Shown here one piece after another: positions 36,064 through 45,936 of a stretch of DNA of 64,000 nucleotides. A program made the translations under genes and the position numbers. Each line of letters opens with the position of its first letter. Position 1 is the stretch's first letter. The stretch comes from Acidobacteriota bacterium (GTDB lineage Bacteria > Acidobacteriota > Terriglobia > Terriglobales > Acidobacteriaceae): NCBI GenBank assembly GCA_016196065.1, contig JACPYL010000025.1, positions 1 to 64,000 of the forward strand, read 5' to 3'. The notes under the pieces were generated by a model. It saw nothing but the letters and a program-made list of their open reading frames with translations, made no database searches and was not told the DNA's origin.

Positions 36064-36726
36064 TTACAAATAGCGCTGCAGAAACTGAAGGCTACGGACT
36101 CCGGCATCTTTCCAGGTCTCGGAATCAAAGCCGTGGGCGACGCCCGGATAGATTTTGATCTCGTAGGGGATTTCCTTCTTTACCAGCAGGTCTTGCAAGT
36201 CGTACGCCTCCTGCACTGGTACTGTAGTGTCGCTCTCGCCGTGGAGAATGAGCGTGGGACAGAGGCGCCGCATGAAGAATCGCATCTCTTTGGGCAGACC
36301 TCCAAAAAATTCAACCACTGCTTTGACGCGTGAATCCACCGACGCTACGGAGAGAGCAAGGTAAGCACCGAGTGAGAATCCGAGAACTCCGATGCGCGAT
36401 GCGTCAACCTGCTGATGTTTTTCGATGTGACTGATCGCGTCCCAAACAGTCTTTCCCCACGCGGGGAAATTCCGGAAGATGGTCTGCTTGTCAGTGGCTT
36501 CAGTTGTGCCGGTGCGATCGAAATAGTGAAGAACGAACACGGCAAAACCCCGCTCCGCCAACATAGTCGCAGGCTCGTTCATGCCCGCGACTCCGCCGCC
36601 TGAACCGTAAAGCGCGAGGACGGTTGGGTGCGGTCCGGTTGTGTCCGGGAGGTAGGCATCGAGGCGGATGGGTTTGCCTCCGCTCTCGAATGTCAATTGC
36701 GATTCAGAAACCGTGGGCATAGGCAA
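36064..36726 (-). CDS. Dienelactone hydrolase family alpha/beta hydrolase
   Basis: A 220-residue alpha/beta hydrolase. Nucleophile Ser in LGFSLGAYLAL, Asp in LHGESDTTVPV, His in GVAHGFDSETW. The oxyanion region is YGSGGG. Family members open lactones or cleave esters; the substrate is unknown. It is cytosolic with no signal peptide. Confidence 0.83.
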   Translation of the reverse strand: MPMPTVSESQLTFESGGKPIRLDAYLPDTTGPHPTVLALYGSGGGVAGMNEPATMLAERGFAVFVLHYFDRTGTTEATDKQTIFRNFPAWGKTVWDAISHIEKHQQVDASRIGVLGFSLGAYLALSVASVDSRVKAVVEFFGGLPKEMRFFMRRLCPTLILHGESDTTVPVQEAYDLQDLLVKKEIPYEIKIYPGVAHGFDSETWKDAGVRSLQFLQRYL

Positions 36727-36768
36727 TCATTTCGGGTCGTGCAGGCGGAGACACGGCAAGCCGCGCCT

Positions 36769-37812
36769 CTACGCATGATCCTTTGCCAGGTCGCGTAGGG
36801 ATTGCTCATACGGAGCGCGCGCAATGCCGCGTTCGGTGATGATGGCGTTCACATACTTCGCGGGTGTCACATCGAAAGCAGGGTTCTCGACCTCGACGCC
36901 GTCGGGGACCATTTGTTTGCCGGCAATGTGCGTGACTTCTCTAGGATTGCGTTGCTCGATGGGAATCTTGCTGCCATCGGGGGTATCGAGATCGACCGTC
37001 GAGATCGGAGCCGCGACGTAGAACGGGATGCCATGTTCTTTCGCAAGCACCGCGACGGTGTAGGTGCCGATCTTGTTAGCGACGTCTCCGTTGGCGGCGA
37101 TGCGGTCGGCGCCGACAACAATCGCGCCAATCTTGCCTTGCTTCATCATCGCACCGGACATGTTGTCTGAAATCACGGTGGTTGGAATGCCGTCCTTCAT
37201 TAACTCCCATGCCGTCAGACGCGACCCTTGCAGGAAGGGCCTCGTTTCGTCGGCATAGACGTGAATCTTCTTTCCGGCTTCGACTGCTGCGCGGATCACA
37301 CCCAATGCGGTGCCGTAGCCGGCAGTGGCGAGCGCCCCGGCATTGCAGTGCGTCAGGACGCCTCCGCTTGCGGGCATCAGCACGGCTCCGTGCCGTCCCA
37401 TCGCTTGATTGGCGGCGATGTCTTCGGCGTGCATGCGCCGAGACTCTTCGATGAGAGCCTGTTTGATCTGAGGGATCGGGCGCACGCGCAGGGTTTCAAA
37501 CTTCGCTTGCATCCGGCGGATCGCCCAGAAAAGATTGACCGCGGTCGGGCGTGTCTGGTGAATGACCTCACAGATCGCATCGAAGTCGCGTTTGAGATCG
37601 GCACCATTTTCGGCCTTGGAGTTCTGAACGCCGAGCGCGATACCCATCGCTGCAGCGACGCCGATGGCCGGCGCTCCGCGCACCACCATCGTGGTGATCA
37701 CGTCCGCGACCTGCTGGTGGGTGGTGCAGTTTACGTAAACTTCTTCGGTCGGCAGCTTCGTCTGATCGATGAAGCGGACGCCTTGGGCGGTCCATTCGAG
37801 AGTTTGAATCAT
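36769..37812 (-). CDS. mtnA: S-methyl-5-thioribose-1-phosphate isomerase
   Basis: A 347-residue enzyme of the methionine salvage pathway, related to eIF2B alpha. Family segments: [36 protein letters not shown] with the catalytic Cys, and [20 protein letters not shown] with the catalytic Asp. The ATG at 37810-37812 is directly bordered by repeat family C. pyrE lies upstream on the same strand. Confidence 0.94.
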   Translation of the reverse strand: MIQTLEWTAQGVRFIDQTKLPTEEVYVNCTTHQQVADVITTMVVRGAPAIGVAAAMGIALGVQNSKAENGADLKRDFDAICEVIHQTRPTAVNLFWAIRRMQAKFETLRVRPIPQIKQALIEESRRMHAEDIAANQAMGRHGAVLMPASGGVLTHCNAGALATAGYGTALGVIRAAVEAGKKIHVYADETRPFLQGSRLTAWELMKDGIPTTVISDNMSGAMMKQGKIGAIVVGADRIAANGDVANKIGTYTVAVLAKEHGIPFYVAAPISTVDLDTPDGSKIPIEQRNPREVTHIAGKQMVPDGVEVENPAFDVTPAKYVNAIITERGIARAPYEQSLRDLAKDHA

Positions 37813-37826
37813 GGGAGTCAGTGGAT

Positions 37827-37889
37827 AGTGACTAGTGATTAGTGGATAACAAATTCAACTCAATCATGATCCACTGGCCACTATTCACT
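37827..37889. repeat. Imperfect inverted repeat, family C, between pyrE and mtnA
   Basis: Left arm 37827-37847 matches the reverse complement of right arm 37869-37889 at 17 of 21 positions. The right arm runs into the last codons of pyrE, and the left arm ends 14 bases upstream of the mtnA start. Confidence 0.65.
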
Positions 37890-38448
37890 TGCCTTTCAGG
37901 TGTTGTTTCCTCACATCATTGGCAGTAAATATCGAAACAAACGGTGCGCTCGCAGCGGCTTTTTCTACGTCGGGACGGCCCTTGGCTTCCTCTCGTTCGA
38001 CCAGGCACATCGCACCGATCACGTCGAATCCAAATTCGCGGGCGGCTTCAATGGCTTGTATCGTCGATGATCCCGTAGTGCAGACGTCGTCTACGATGAC
38101 TACGCGGGCGCCTTTCTGAGCAAACCCTTCGATGCGGCGGCCGGTGCCGTGCTGCTTCTCTGCTTTGCGAACCAGGAAGCCATGAATCTTGCCGCTGGTG
38201 ACTGCGACTGCGACGACGATCGGGTCGGCACCCATCGTGAGCCCGCCGATCGCATCCGGTTCCCAGCCTTGCTCGCGGATTGTCTCGAGAAAAACTTGCC
38301 CCGTCAATTGCGCCCCACGCGCGTCGAGCGTCGTGGTGCGGCAGTCGACGTAATAGTCACTGGTTCCGCCGGATGACAACTTGAATTCCCCGAGGCGAAA
38401 TGACTGCCGCGCTAGCATTTCCAACAGCTCTTGTCGTGCGATGGACAT
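37885..38448 (-). CDS. pyrE: Orotate phosphoribosyltransferase
   Basis: A 187-residue pyrimidine biosynthesis enzyme. PRPP-binding loop ARVVIVDDVCTTGSST, the FLVRKAEKQHGTGRRIEG loop and SGGTSDYYVDCR near the N-terminus. The C-terminal VRKQHLKGK is partly within the repeat at 37869. Confidence 0.95.
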   Translation of the reverse strand: MSIARQELLEMLARQSFRLGEFKLSSGGTSDYYVDCRTTTLDARGAQLTGQVFLETIREQGWEPDAIGGLTMGADPIVVAVAVTSGKIHGFLVRKAEKQHGTGRRIEGFAQKGARVVIVDDVCTTGSSTIQAIEAAREFGFDVIGAMCLVEREEAKGRPDVEKAAASAPFVSIFTANDVRKQHLKGK

Positions 38449-38470
38449 GAAGTTCTACGATAGCAGAGAT

Positions 38471-38542
38471 GCAGTTGCCGGTTCTCAGTTCTCAGAAAAT
38501 ACCGCTGCCATCAGACACTGAGAACCGGGAACTGAGAACTGC
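38471..38542. repeat. Imperfect inverted repeat, family A (GTTCTCAG units)
   Basis: Left arm 38471-38495 matches the reverse complement of right arm 38518-38542 at 20 of 25 positions. It lies between the end of the CPBP protease gene and pyrE. Confidence 0.65.
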
Positions 38543-38546
38543 TCTG

Positions 38547-39437
38547 CTACTGATTCAGTTTTTCCATATGCCGGAAGCCGTCGGTGGCGGCGAAGAGCAG
38601 CGTCATGATGGTTGCGTTGTACCCGACGTGCACAAGGAATCCCGCGGCCACCGAGTTCTTATTTTCACGAACAATGGCGAGCACCACGCCGACGATCGAG
38701 ATCAGCGACACTGAGAGCCACGAGTAGCCGTACTGGGAGGCATGCACCAGTCCAAATCCCAGCGCGGTGATGAAGACTCCTACGGCCACCCCGCAACGCT
38801 GCTGCAACGCCGGCGTGGTGACGAAGACACCCGCGATCACCGCGAAACGACGCTTCAATACCGGATAGAGAAATCCTCGAAAGAATAGTTCTTCCATCAG
38901 CGGGCCCAGCGTGATGCTGAAAATCGCGATCAGAGCCACTGTGTAAGGGCGTCGCATGAGTGCATCGAAAGGCGTTTCTTTGGGAATGAAACGTTTAAGT
39001 TTCCATTCGATCACCAGGAAGATCGCCTGCAGCAGTACTCCGCCGAGCAGATACCAACTCGTCGATGGTGGCCAATTCCAGCGAATGGCATCCCAAAACC
39101 GGGGACAATGCCGCTCCCTGGTCACCAGGATGTACATGTAGCCGAGCAGAGCCACGTAGGCTCCCATCTGTCCGATGATTTCCAGTTCCGGATGCGCACC
39201 CAGGGCATTGGCTCGACCTTTCAGGGAAGAGCCGGAACTAATGAGCAGCAGCACGACCACGGTCGCGAACAGCGCGACTACTCCCATCAGGAGAATGCGG
39301 AGAACATCCCAGCCGCTCCAGGGTGGATCTTTGGGAGCGACGCTTACGATGGCGGGTGGCGCGTCGGGAACGCCGGGCACAACCGCTTCGCTGGCGGTTA
39401 CGGGTGCTGGATCCGCATTTTCTGGAAATGAATTCAA
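38547..39437 (-). CDS. CPBP family intramembrane glutamic protease
   Basis: A 296-residue membrane protein of the Abi/CAAX family with about seven membrane segments. Motif 1 [13 protein letters not shown], motif 2 FGLVHASQ and motif 3 HVGYN are all intact. The N-terminus (1-40) is Pro/Ala-rich. It starts with TTG inside the uvrA stop (TTGA) with AGGAAG upstream, so it is translationally coupled to uvrA. Confidence 0.86.
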   Translation of the reverse strand: MNSFPENADPAPVTASEAVVPGVPDAPPAIVSVAPKDPPWSGWDVLRILLMGVVALFATVVVLLLISSGSSLKGRANALGAHPELEIIGQMGAYVALLGYMYILVTRERHCPRFWDAIRWNWPPSTSWYLLGGVLLQAIFLVIEWKLKRFIPKETPFDALMRRPYTVALIAIFSITLGPLMEELFFRGFLYPVLKRRFAVIAGVFVTTPALQQRCGVAVGVFITALGFGLVHASQYGYSWLSVSLISIVGVVLAIVRENKNSVAAGFLVHVGYNATIMTLLFAATDGFRHMEKLNQ

Positions 39438-42253
39438 TGAACTTCCTGCGCGCTGGGTTGTGCGTTCCCAGCCGGTTTCACACCGTTGAAATAGGTGGCG
39501 AGCGCCTGTCCAGTGTAAGACTTTTTCACGCGCGCGACCTGCTCCGGAGTGCCTTGGGCGACAATGCGTCCGCCTTCTTCTCCACCTTCAGGGCCAAGGT
39601 CGACAACCCAATCAGCATTGCGGATGACGTCGAGGTTGTGCTCGATGATGATCACGGAATTTCCGAGATCGGCAAGGCGGTGCAAAACGTCGAGCAGTTT
39701 GCGGACGTCATCGAAGTGCAGGCCTGTGGTCGGCTCGTCCAGCAGATACAGAGTCTTGCCGGTCTGGCGCTTGCTCAGTTCGCGCGCCAGTTTGATGCGT
39801 TGCGCTTCACCGCCGGAAAGGGTCACGGCAGATTGACCGAGATGGATGTATCCCAGTCCGACGTCGACCAGCGTTTGCAGTTTCTGTTTTACCTGCGGAA
39901 TGTTTTCGAGAATCGTGAGCGCGTCCGAGACCGGAGACTCGAGCACGTCGGCGATGGAATATCCCTTGTACCGGACGGCGAGAGTTTCGTGATTGTAGCG
40001 GCGGCCGCCGCAGACTTCGCACTGGACATACACATCGGGCAGGAAGTTCATCTCGATGCGGCGCTGGCCTTCTCCCTGGCATGCTTCGCAGCGTCCGCCG
40101 GAGACATTGAACGAGAAACGGCCGGGCTTGTAACCGCGTTCGCGCGACTCGGGCAACATGGCGTAGAGATCGCGGATCTGAGAAAACATTCCGGTATAGG
40201 TGGCCGGATTCGAGCGCGGCGTGCGTCCGATGGGCGACTGGTCGATGCGAATCACTTTGTCGACCAGATCAGACCCAGTGATGGATTTATGCGCGCCGGG
40301 TTCTTCGCGGGAACGGTAAAGCTGTTTCGCCAACGCGCGGTACAGGATGTCATTCACGAGCGTCGATTTCCCCGAACCGGAGACGCCGGTCACCACGGTC
40401 ATTACTCCGAGAGGAAAGACCACGTCGAGATTTTTCAGATTGTTCTCGCGCGCGCCAAGGATCGCAATTGCTTTGCCATTGGGACTGCGCCGTTCGGTCA
40501 GCATGGTGATGCTCTGCCGTCCGGACATGTACGCGCCGGTAAGGGAATCGGCGGAATCCAGAATCTGTTTGGGCGTGCCGCTGGCGACGAGTTCGCCGCC
40601 GTGACGTCCGGCGCCGGGTCCAAGATCGATTACGTAGTCGGCGCGGCGGATCGTCTCTTCGTCGTGTTCGACGACCAGCACGGTGTTGCCGAGGTCGCGC
40701 AGGTTTTCAAGGGCCGACAGAAGGCGGCCATTGTCGCGGTGATGCAGGCCAATCGAGGGCTCGTCGAGAACGTAGAGAACGCCGCGCAACTTGGAGCCAA
40801 TCTGCGTTGCCAGGCGGATACGCTGCCCTTCGCCGCCAGAAAGGGTTGCTGCCGAGCGGCTGAGCGAGATGTATCCCAACCCAACTTCGTGCAGGAACTG
40901 AAGGCGCTCGGTGATCTCGTGCACAATGCGTCCGGCAATCGTCTCTTCCCTGCCCGCGAGCTTGATCTTGCGCGCAGTGTCGAGGGCCCGCGACACCGGG
41001 AGCGAAGTGAAATCAGCGATCGACATACCGTTGACCTTTACGGCCAGACTTTCCGGGCGAAGGCGGTTGCCATGACATACCGGACACACCGTCGCCGACA
41101 TGTAGTCGAGCAGATATTCGCGGTAGGTATCGGAGCTGGACCCTTCGAGATTCTGTTTCAGGTGACCGAGAATTCCGAGGAAGCCGGTCTTGCCGCCGCG
41201 AGCTGGTTCACCGTAGAGCAGAAGACTCTGGATCTTGTCAGGAAGTTTTTCAAAGGGCGTAGATAAGTCAACCTTGTACGCTTCCGCCACCAGTTGCAAT
41301 CCATGGGTCAGATTTTGTGATGCGGATCCCGGACCAAGACCGCCGTCAAGCACGGGTTTTGACCAATCCACGATCACTTTCGCCGGATCGAAATCGTAAC
41401 GGCTACCGAGGCCGTGACATTCCGGGCAGGCGCCGTAAGAACTATTGAACGAAAACGATCGGGGCTCGAGTTGCGGCACACTGATTCCGCAATCGGGGCA
41501 TGCGAGACGGGATGAGTACAAAGTCTCATCGCCGTTGACGACAGAAACGAGCACCAGGCCGCCGCCCAGCTTCATGGCGAGCCCGACCGAAAGTTCCAGG
41601 CGATGCTCGATCCCGGGCTTCACGAGCAGACGATCAATCACGACTTCGATGGTGTGATTCTTCCGCTTGTCAAGGTTGAGATCGTCTTCCAGATTGACCA
41701 GTTCCCCGTCGACGCGGGCGCGGCTGAAGCCGTGTTCAACCAGCTTCTCCATTTCTTTTTTGAACTCGCCTTTGCGGCCGCGTACGATCGGCGCCATGAT
41801 CATGACGCGGTCGTCCGGAGTTAGAGCGAGAACGCGCTGCACGATCTGCTCCGCCGATTGGCGCGTGATGGGCTTGCCGCACGTGGGGCAGTGCGGTATT
41901 CCAATCGAGGAGTACAGCAAGCGCAGGTAGTCGTAAATCTCGGTAATGGTTCCTACCGTCGATCGAGGACTACGACTGGTGGTCTTCTGCTCAATCGAGA
42001 TCGACGGGCTCAGGCCGTCGATGGCGTCCACGTCGGGACGCTCCATCTGATCGAGAAACTGGCGGGCGTAAGCGGAGAGGGTTTCCACGTACCGCCGCTG
42101 GCCTTCGGCGTAAATCGTGTCAAACGCGAGCGAAGACTTGCCGGAACCGCTCAATCCGGTAATCACCGTAAGAGTGTTCCGTGGGATCTCCACGTCGATA
42201 TTCTTCAGGTTGTGCTGGCGCGCGCCGCGCACTGAAATCTTCGTAATGGCCAT
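39434..42253 (-). CDS. uvrA: Excinuclease ABC subunit A
   Basis: A 939-residue damage-recognition ATPase of nucleotide excision repair. Two P-loops ([19 protein letters not shown] near the N-terminus; [16 protein letters not shown]), two ABC signatures ([24 protein letters not shown]) and two zinc fingers with CxxC pairs (CPDCG/CPECHG; CEACQG/CEVCGG). Standard length. The start is ATG at 42253. A sigma-70-type promoter is seen upstream on the minus strand. Confidence 0.98.
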   Translation of the reverse strand: MAITKISVRGARQHNLKNIDVEIPRNTLTVITGLSGSGKSSLAFDTIYAEGQRRYVETLSAYARQFLDQMERPDVDAIDGLSPSISIEQKTTSRSPRSTVGTITEIYDYLRLLYSSIGIPHCPTCGKPITRQSAEQIVQRVLALTPDDRVMIMAPIVRGRKGEFKKEMEKLVEHGFSRARVDGELVNLEDDLNLDKRKNHTIEVVIDRLLVKPGIEHRLELSVGLAMKLGGGLVLVSVVNGDETLYSSRLACPDCGISVPQLEPRSFSFNSSYGACPECHGLGSRYDFDPAKVIVDWSKPVLDGGLGPGSASQNLTHGLQLVAEAYKVDLSTPFEKLPDKIQSLLLYGEPARGGKTGFLGILGHLKQNLEGSSSDTYREYLLDYMSATVCPVCHGNRLRPESLAVKVNGMSIADFTSLPVSRALDTARKIKLAGREETIAGRIVHEITERLQFLHEVGLGYISLSRSAATLSGGEGQRIRLATQIGSKLRGVLYVLDEPSIGLHHRDNGRLLSALENLRDLGNTVLVVEHDEETIRRADYVIDLGPGAGRHGGELVASGTPKQILDSADSLTGAYMSGRQSITMLTERRSPNGKAIAILGARENNLKNLDVVFPLGVMTVVTGVSGSGKSTLVNDILYRALAKQLYRSREEPGAHKSITGSDLVDKVIRIDQSPIGRTPRSNPATYTGMFSQIRDLYAMLPESRERGYKPGRFSFNVSGGRCEACQGEGQRRIEMNFLPDVYVQCEVCGGRRYNHETLAVRYKGYSIADVLESPVSDALTILENIPQVKQKLQTLVDVGLGYIHLGQSAVTLSGGEAQRIKLARELSKRQTGKTLYLLDEPTTGLHFDDVRKLLDVLHRLADLGNSVIIIEHNLDVIRNADWVVDLGPEGGEEGGRIVAQGTPEQVARVKKSYTGQALATYFNGVKPAGNAQPSAQEVH

Positions 42254-42336
42254 CAGAACGCAAAATAATGGACTTCCGTAACGTGGACGGGGCCCCAGAA
42301 ATGTTGGAGAGTGAGTATACGTGGTTCGACTACCGT

Positions 42337-42366
42337 ATCTTAGTCGTTAACAGGAACGGGCGTCAA
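42337..42366 (-). promoter_or_regulatory. Sigma-70-type promoter of uvrA
   Basis: On the minus strand TTGACG (42361-42366) and TAAGAT (42337-42342), 18-base spacer, about 84 bases before the uvrA ATG. No LexA box of a known type was recognised. Confidence 0.55.
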
Positions 42367-42434
42367 ACACGGATACAGTAAACATTTGGCCGCTGGCTGA
42401 CATCCAAGCAGTTGCTGGTAAAGGTGATCGAACT

Positions 42435-42614
42435 GTGAACGCCCTTTTAGTTGTTCTTGCGATTGGAAGTACTGCAATTATTGGTGTGGCACTCGGCGTT
42501 TTCAGCGCCTACTACGCTTTGACCGGACTGCTGGCAGCCTGCAATCCTTCCCGTCCCATATCCCGCACTGGTCCGGTCCTCGTTCCGCAGCAAAGTTCAG
42601 CTAGCGGCGACTAG
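42435..42614 (+). CDS. Small membrane protein of 59 residues
   Basis: A short GTG-started frame (MNALLVVLAIGSTAIIGVA, then ALGVFSAYYALTGLLAA) with one or two hydrophobic segments and a polar C-terminal tail (QQSSASGD). AAAGGTGAT lies at about 9-base spacing upstream. It is divergent from uvrA and convergent with the STN-like protein gene. Function unknown; below most gene-length cut-offs. Confidence 0.5.
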   Translation: MNALLVVLAIGSTAIIGVALGVFSAYYALTGLLAACNPSRPISRTGPVLVPQQSSASGD

Positions 42615-42670
42615 CCTCGTCTTTTCGCAAAGCGAGGAGCGACACCTGCCCTACCTTAATTCCCGTGATC

Positions 42671-43477
42671 TTAATTGTTGTCGTCTGACTGGGGTTGAGG
42701 ATTGGGCAACAATCTTCCTCCGTTCGGTGCATGCTGGCGCAGCATTTCCAGAATCTGCTCTGGCGACTTGGGGCCGGCATTCGGTTGGGAACCGTCGGCT
42801 GGAGGAACTGCACCGGGTGGAGTCTGACCCTGATCCTTGGCCTGATCCTCATCGCCGGTATCGTCTTCCTCTTTGTCTTCGGCATCAGCCTCCTCGTCAG
42901 AGGCCGGTTGTTGCACAACGGGTCCACCAGGGCCCATTCCCGGGGCCATCACGGCTTGCTGTGGTTCGTACTGCACCGGAGGCGGGCTGGCGGTCTGAGC
43001 ACCACCAGTTTTCGTCATGAGCATCACGCTGGACAGGCCTGCCGGGTCAGCAGCGGAACCGGTCATCACGTAGTTGAACGTCGATCCGTTTAGAAGGTCT
43101 GCGAGGACATCGCGCGCGGGCCCTGGGCCCAGCCGTGTCACAACCCGCTCATTGGCATTGGCCGGAACATCAATCACCGCCCCGGTACTCTTGTGCACTT
43201 CGCGCAGGATGTCGCCCAGACTCGAGTTTTCAGCCACGATTGTGAGCATCCCGCTTTGGTAGTGGACCTGGGGTGGAGAGGAGGGTTGCTGAGCCAATGT
43301 AAGAGGCGCTGGAGGAGGAGTCACCACCGCCGGCACCGGCGTGGGATTGGCACCCCGGCGGACTGCCGGTTTTGCTACCAGCACGCCAGCCCGAAGTTGG
43401 GACTGTCCAAATGAGCAGGCGACGAATAGGGGAAGACTCCAAAATACCCAACGGACCTTCATGCTAGCTGCAGCCAT
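42671..43477 (-). CDS. Secreted protein with secretin/STN-like domain, function unknown
   Basis: A 268-residue exported protein. Signal peptide about 1-25 (VFWSLPLFVACSFGQS), Pro-rich linker, an STN/secretin-N-like core (about 75-150: GMLTIVAENSSLGDILREVHKSTGA, with a NERVVTRLGPGPARDVLADLLNGS segment), then a Pro/Gln stretch and a strongly acidic stretch (DEEADAEDKEEDDTGDEDQ). The ATG at 43475-43477 follows GGGGGA; a TTG at 43489 is the longer alternative. It is divergent from the next gene. A role at the outer membrane is only inferred. Confidence 0.65.
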   Translation of the reverse strand: MAAASMKVRWVFWSLPLFVACSFGQSQLRAGVLVAKPAVRRGANPTPVPAVVTPPPAPLTLAQQPSSPPQVHYQSGMLTIVAENSSLGDILREVHKSTGAVIDVPANANERVVTRLGPGPARDVLADLLNGSTFNYVMTGSAADPAGLSSVMLMTKTGGAQTASPPPVQYEPQQAVMAPGMGPGGPVVQQPASDEEADAEDKEEDDTGDEDQAKDQGQTPPGAVPPADGSQPNAGPKSPEQILEMLRQHAPNGGRLLPNPQPQSDDNN

Positions 43478-43674
43478 AAAATCCCCCAAACATCACGCCA
43501 GCGGCCGATACGACCGGTTTGCCGTCTGCTGAATCTTAGCACTGTTTACAGAACGTTCCCGACCGTTATTTCTTGCGAACAAGGTTGGGGACGCCTTTTG
43601 CAGGTATAACTTCTGCAAGGATTTACACACAACCAGAGCAAACGGCGGCGTAAAATAGCAAGGGAAAGGGTCCT

Positions 43675-44694
43675 GTGCCCAAAGCATATTCCAAGGCAGC
43701 GTGGATGTGTCAGTTCGTGGGCTTTGCCCTCTCGCTGATCTGGACATCGCTCAGCGCCCGGGCACAGACCTGCCAGACTGCCTCCGATATGGAGGCCCCC
43801 GCCCGCAGCGCACTGGAAACCACGGCCAAGCGTTATTTTGAAATGGTCTCGCGCGGAGATTCCACCGGGCTCCAACAGAGTGCCATCCCCTCCCTGGCGG
43901 CGGACTTTAGCGGAATCGCGGCCGCAGTCAAAGAAAACCAGGCCGCCTTCGCTGGAGCGAAGGGCACGGTTCGACCGCCGTTTCTGCTGAGCGCCGAAGG
44001 CAAGGACCCGCTGCCGCGCGCCGAATTCTTGTGCGGCGTTTTTGGATCTTTGGGCCAGACCAGAGACAGCGCCGTTTTTGTATTGGCCAATCTCCCGCCC
44101 GGCAAGTATGGGGTCGCGATCGTGGACGCAACTGGAACCGACGACGCCCGGGCGATGACGATGATCCTGCAACAACTGGGCGCAGATTGGAAGCTGGCCG
44201 GCGTCTTCGTGCGAGCCTCGCAGATCGGAGGCCACGATGCGGCGTGGTTCACGCAACGTGCGCGGGAGTTCAAAACGAAGGGTCAGAATCGAAACGCCTG
44301 GCTCTATTTCCGCGAAGCTATCATGTTGACCACGCCCGCCGATATCATGAGCACACAGGCGACAGACAAGCTCTACGACGAAGCTCAGGCCGTGCAGCCT
44401 ACTGACCTTCCGATCGACGGGAATGTTGTCGATCTGGCCGCGGGGGGCGTCACGTATCAACTCACCGCAATCTTCGCTCTGGGTACCGGTGGCGAACTTG
44501 ATCTAGTCGTACGGTACAGGGCAGCTGATATTTCTGACACGCTGCGCACATTTCAGACGAACAACGCGCTGATCAAGGCTCTGGTGACCAGGTTTCCCGA
44601 GTTTCGTGATGGGTTTGCCGGCATCGCGGCCCGCGCCATTGATCCTTCCGGGCAAGGCTACGGATCAATGCTGCCGGTGCAGGAAATCAAGTAG
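43675..44694 (+). CDS. Secreted protein of unknown function
   Basis: A 339-residue protein with a signal peptide ending SARAQ and a mature part of mixed helices and strands: a nuclear-transport-like first half (ALETTAKRYFEMVSRGDSTGLQQ), a middle with QQLGADWKLAGVFVRASQIGG and AWLYFREAIMLT, and a C-terminal domain (GGELDLVVRYRA). It starts with GTG after GGGAAAGGG. I do not recognise a family. Its neighbour on the other strand is also exported and may be related in function. Confidence 0.6.
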   Translation: MPKAYSKAAWMCQFVGFALSLIWTSLSARAQTCQTASDMEAPARSALETTAKRYFEMVSRGDSTGLQQSAIPSLAADFSGIAAAVKENQAAFAGAKGTVRPPFLLSAEGKDPLPRAEFLCGVFGSLGQTRDSAVFVLANLPPGKYGVAIVDATGTDDARAMTMILQQLGADWKLAGVFVRASQIGGHDAAWFTQRAREFKTKGQNRNAWLYFREAIMLTTPADIMSTQATDKLYDEAQAVQPTDLPIDGNVVDLAAGGVTYQLTAIFALGTGGELDLVVRYRAADISDTLRTFQTNNALIKALVTRFPEFRDGFAGIAARAIDPSGQGYGSMLPVQEIK

Positions 44695-44739
44695 GTCGAA
44701 AGGCCTCGGTCTCAGGTCTCCAAAATACCCTATAGAATT

Positions 44740-44815
44740 GTCATCTGAGCTAAGCGAAGGACCTGCGTGTGTCCGCAGCCAAAGAAGGCAGATCCTTCGC
44801 TTCGCTCAGGATGAC
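44740..44815. repeat. Imperfect inverted repeat, family F (CCTGAGCGAAGCGAAGGA)
   Basis: Left arm 44740-44763 matches the reverse complement of right arm 44791-44815 with one gap and two mismatches. GCAGGTCTT-like spacer. It lies between the secreted protein gene and rluD. Similar repeats occur widely in related genomes, so it is a known type of dispersed sequence. Confidence 0.7.
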
Positions 44816-44849
44816 TATTTGTACAAAGAAATTTGACACCTGATTTTTC

Positions 44850-45848
44850 ATGTCCACTTTCCCACTCACGCTTACTTTCGCCGTTGACGACGCGGGCCAG
44901 CGCCTTGATCAGTATCTGGTGTCGAAACTGCCGGAGGTGAGTCGCGCGCGGGTTCAGCAACTGATTGCGAACGGCGAGGTGCTGGTTGGGGGCAAGGCAG
45001 CGCGCGCCTCTTTGCGCCTTAAAGGTGGAGAAGAGGTGGTCGTTACCGGCCCGCCGCACGCTGCTCCCCTGCGGGCTCTTGCAGAGGAGATTCCTCTCCA
45101 CATCGTGTACGAGGACGGAGATATAGCGATCGTCAATAAGCCGGCCGGCATGATGGTGCACGCTGGCGCCGGCGCTACCGACGATGCCCGCAATCGCGGC
45201 ACACTGGTCAATGCCCTCCTGCATCATTTTGGAACGCTGTCAGAAGTGGGTGGCGATCTGCGGCCAGGGATCGTGCACCGCCTCGACCGCGCTACCAGCG
45301 GGCTGATGGTGGTCGCCAAGAATGACGAGGCTCATCGCAAGCTGGCCAAGCAATTTTCCTCTCGCGAGGTTCACAAGACTTACCTCGCGCTCGTCCAGGG
45401 CTGGCCAAAGCAGGATCGCGGCACGATTCGCACGTCCATCAGCCGCGACTCCCAACGCCGGATTCGCATGACCGCGGGCCGTCCCGGTGGACGCGAAGCG
45501 GTGACGCATTATGTCGTGCAGCGCAAACTAAGTACGGTGTATGGCAAGTTCGCGCTGCTTCAACTCAAGATTGAAACCGGACGCACCCATCAGATCCGCG
45601 TGCACCTGTCGTCGATTCATCATCCAGTGGTCGGCGATACGCTCTACGGCGCGGCGGGTGAGATGAAAAGCGAATCCGGTAAGGTTCGGGCTGCGGGACA
45701 ATCGCGCAGCGTGTCCCTCGATCGAAATTTCCTGCATTCTGCGGAGCTGGAATTGAAGCATCCAAAAACGGGAGAGACGATGCACTTCTCGTCCGTGCTT
45801 CCGCCGGAACTCGAAGCCCTGCTGGTGAGTTTGGGACAAGAGACATAA
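44850..45848 (+). CDS. rluD: Ribosomal large subunit pseudouridine synthase, RluD family
   Basis: A 332-residue enzyme. N-terminal S4 RNA-binding domain (QRLDQYLVSKLPEVSRARVQQLI, about 15-75), catalytic Asp in PGIVHRLDRATSGLMVVAK, TGRTHQIRVHL. RluD modifies helix 69 of 23S rRNA; exact sites cannot be read from sequence. Start ATG at 44850. Confidence 0.93.
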   Translation: MSTFPLTLTFAVDDAGQRLDQYLVSKLPEVSRARVQQLIANGEVLVGGKAARASLRLKGGEEVVVTGPPHAAPLRALAEEIPLHIVYEDGDIAIVNKPAGMMVHAGAGATDDARNRGTLVNALLHHFGTLSEVGGDLRPGIVHRLDRATSGLMVVAKNDEAHRKLAKQFSSREVHKTYLALVQGWPKQDRGTIRTSISRDSQRRIRMTAGRPGGREAVTHYVVQRKLSTVYGKFALLQLKIETGRTHQIRVHLSSIHHPVVGDTLYGAAGEMKSESGKVRAAGQSRSVSLDRNFLHSAELELKHPKTGETMHFSSVLPPELEALLVSLGQET

Positions 45849-45918
45849 CCTGCCCTGCGAATCCTATGCCCGTCGCGGAGGGTTACGACCGTGATACTGT
45901 CCGTGCTGGGTTAGCAGC

Positions 45919-45924
45919 TATAAT
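45919..45924 (+). promoter_or_regulatory. Candidate -10 box next to the first VWFA gene start
   Basis: TATAAT at 45919-45924 is 12 bases before the ATG at 45937, with no clear -35. It is a candidate near-leaderless promoter, similar to trpC and ntrY. Confidence 0.35.
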
Positions 45925-45936
45925 GTGGGACATCCC

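Noticed and set aside
39323-41266. A 647-codon open frame on the plus strand opposite uvrA
   Set aside because: It lies wholly antisense to uvrA and the CPBP gene, has no family resemblance, and is a frame shadow of a GC-rich gene.
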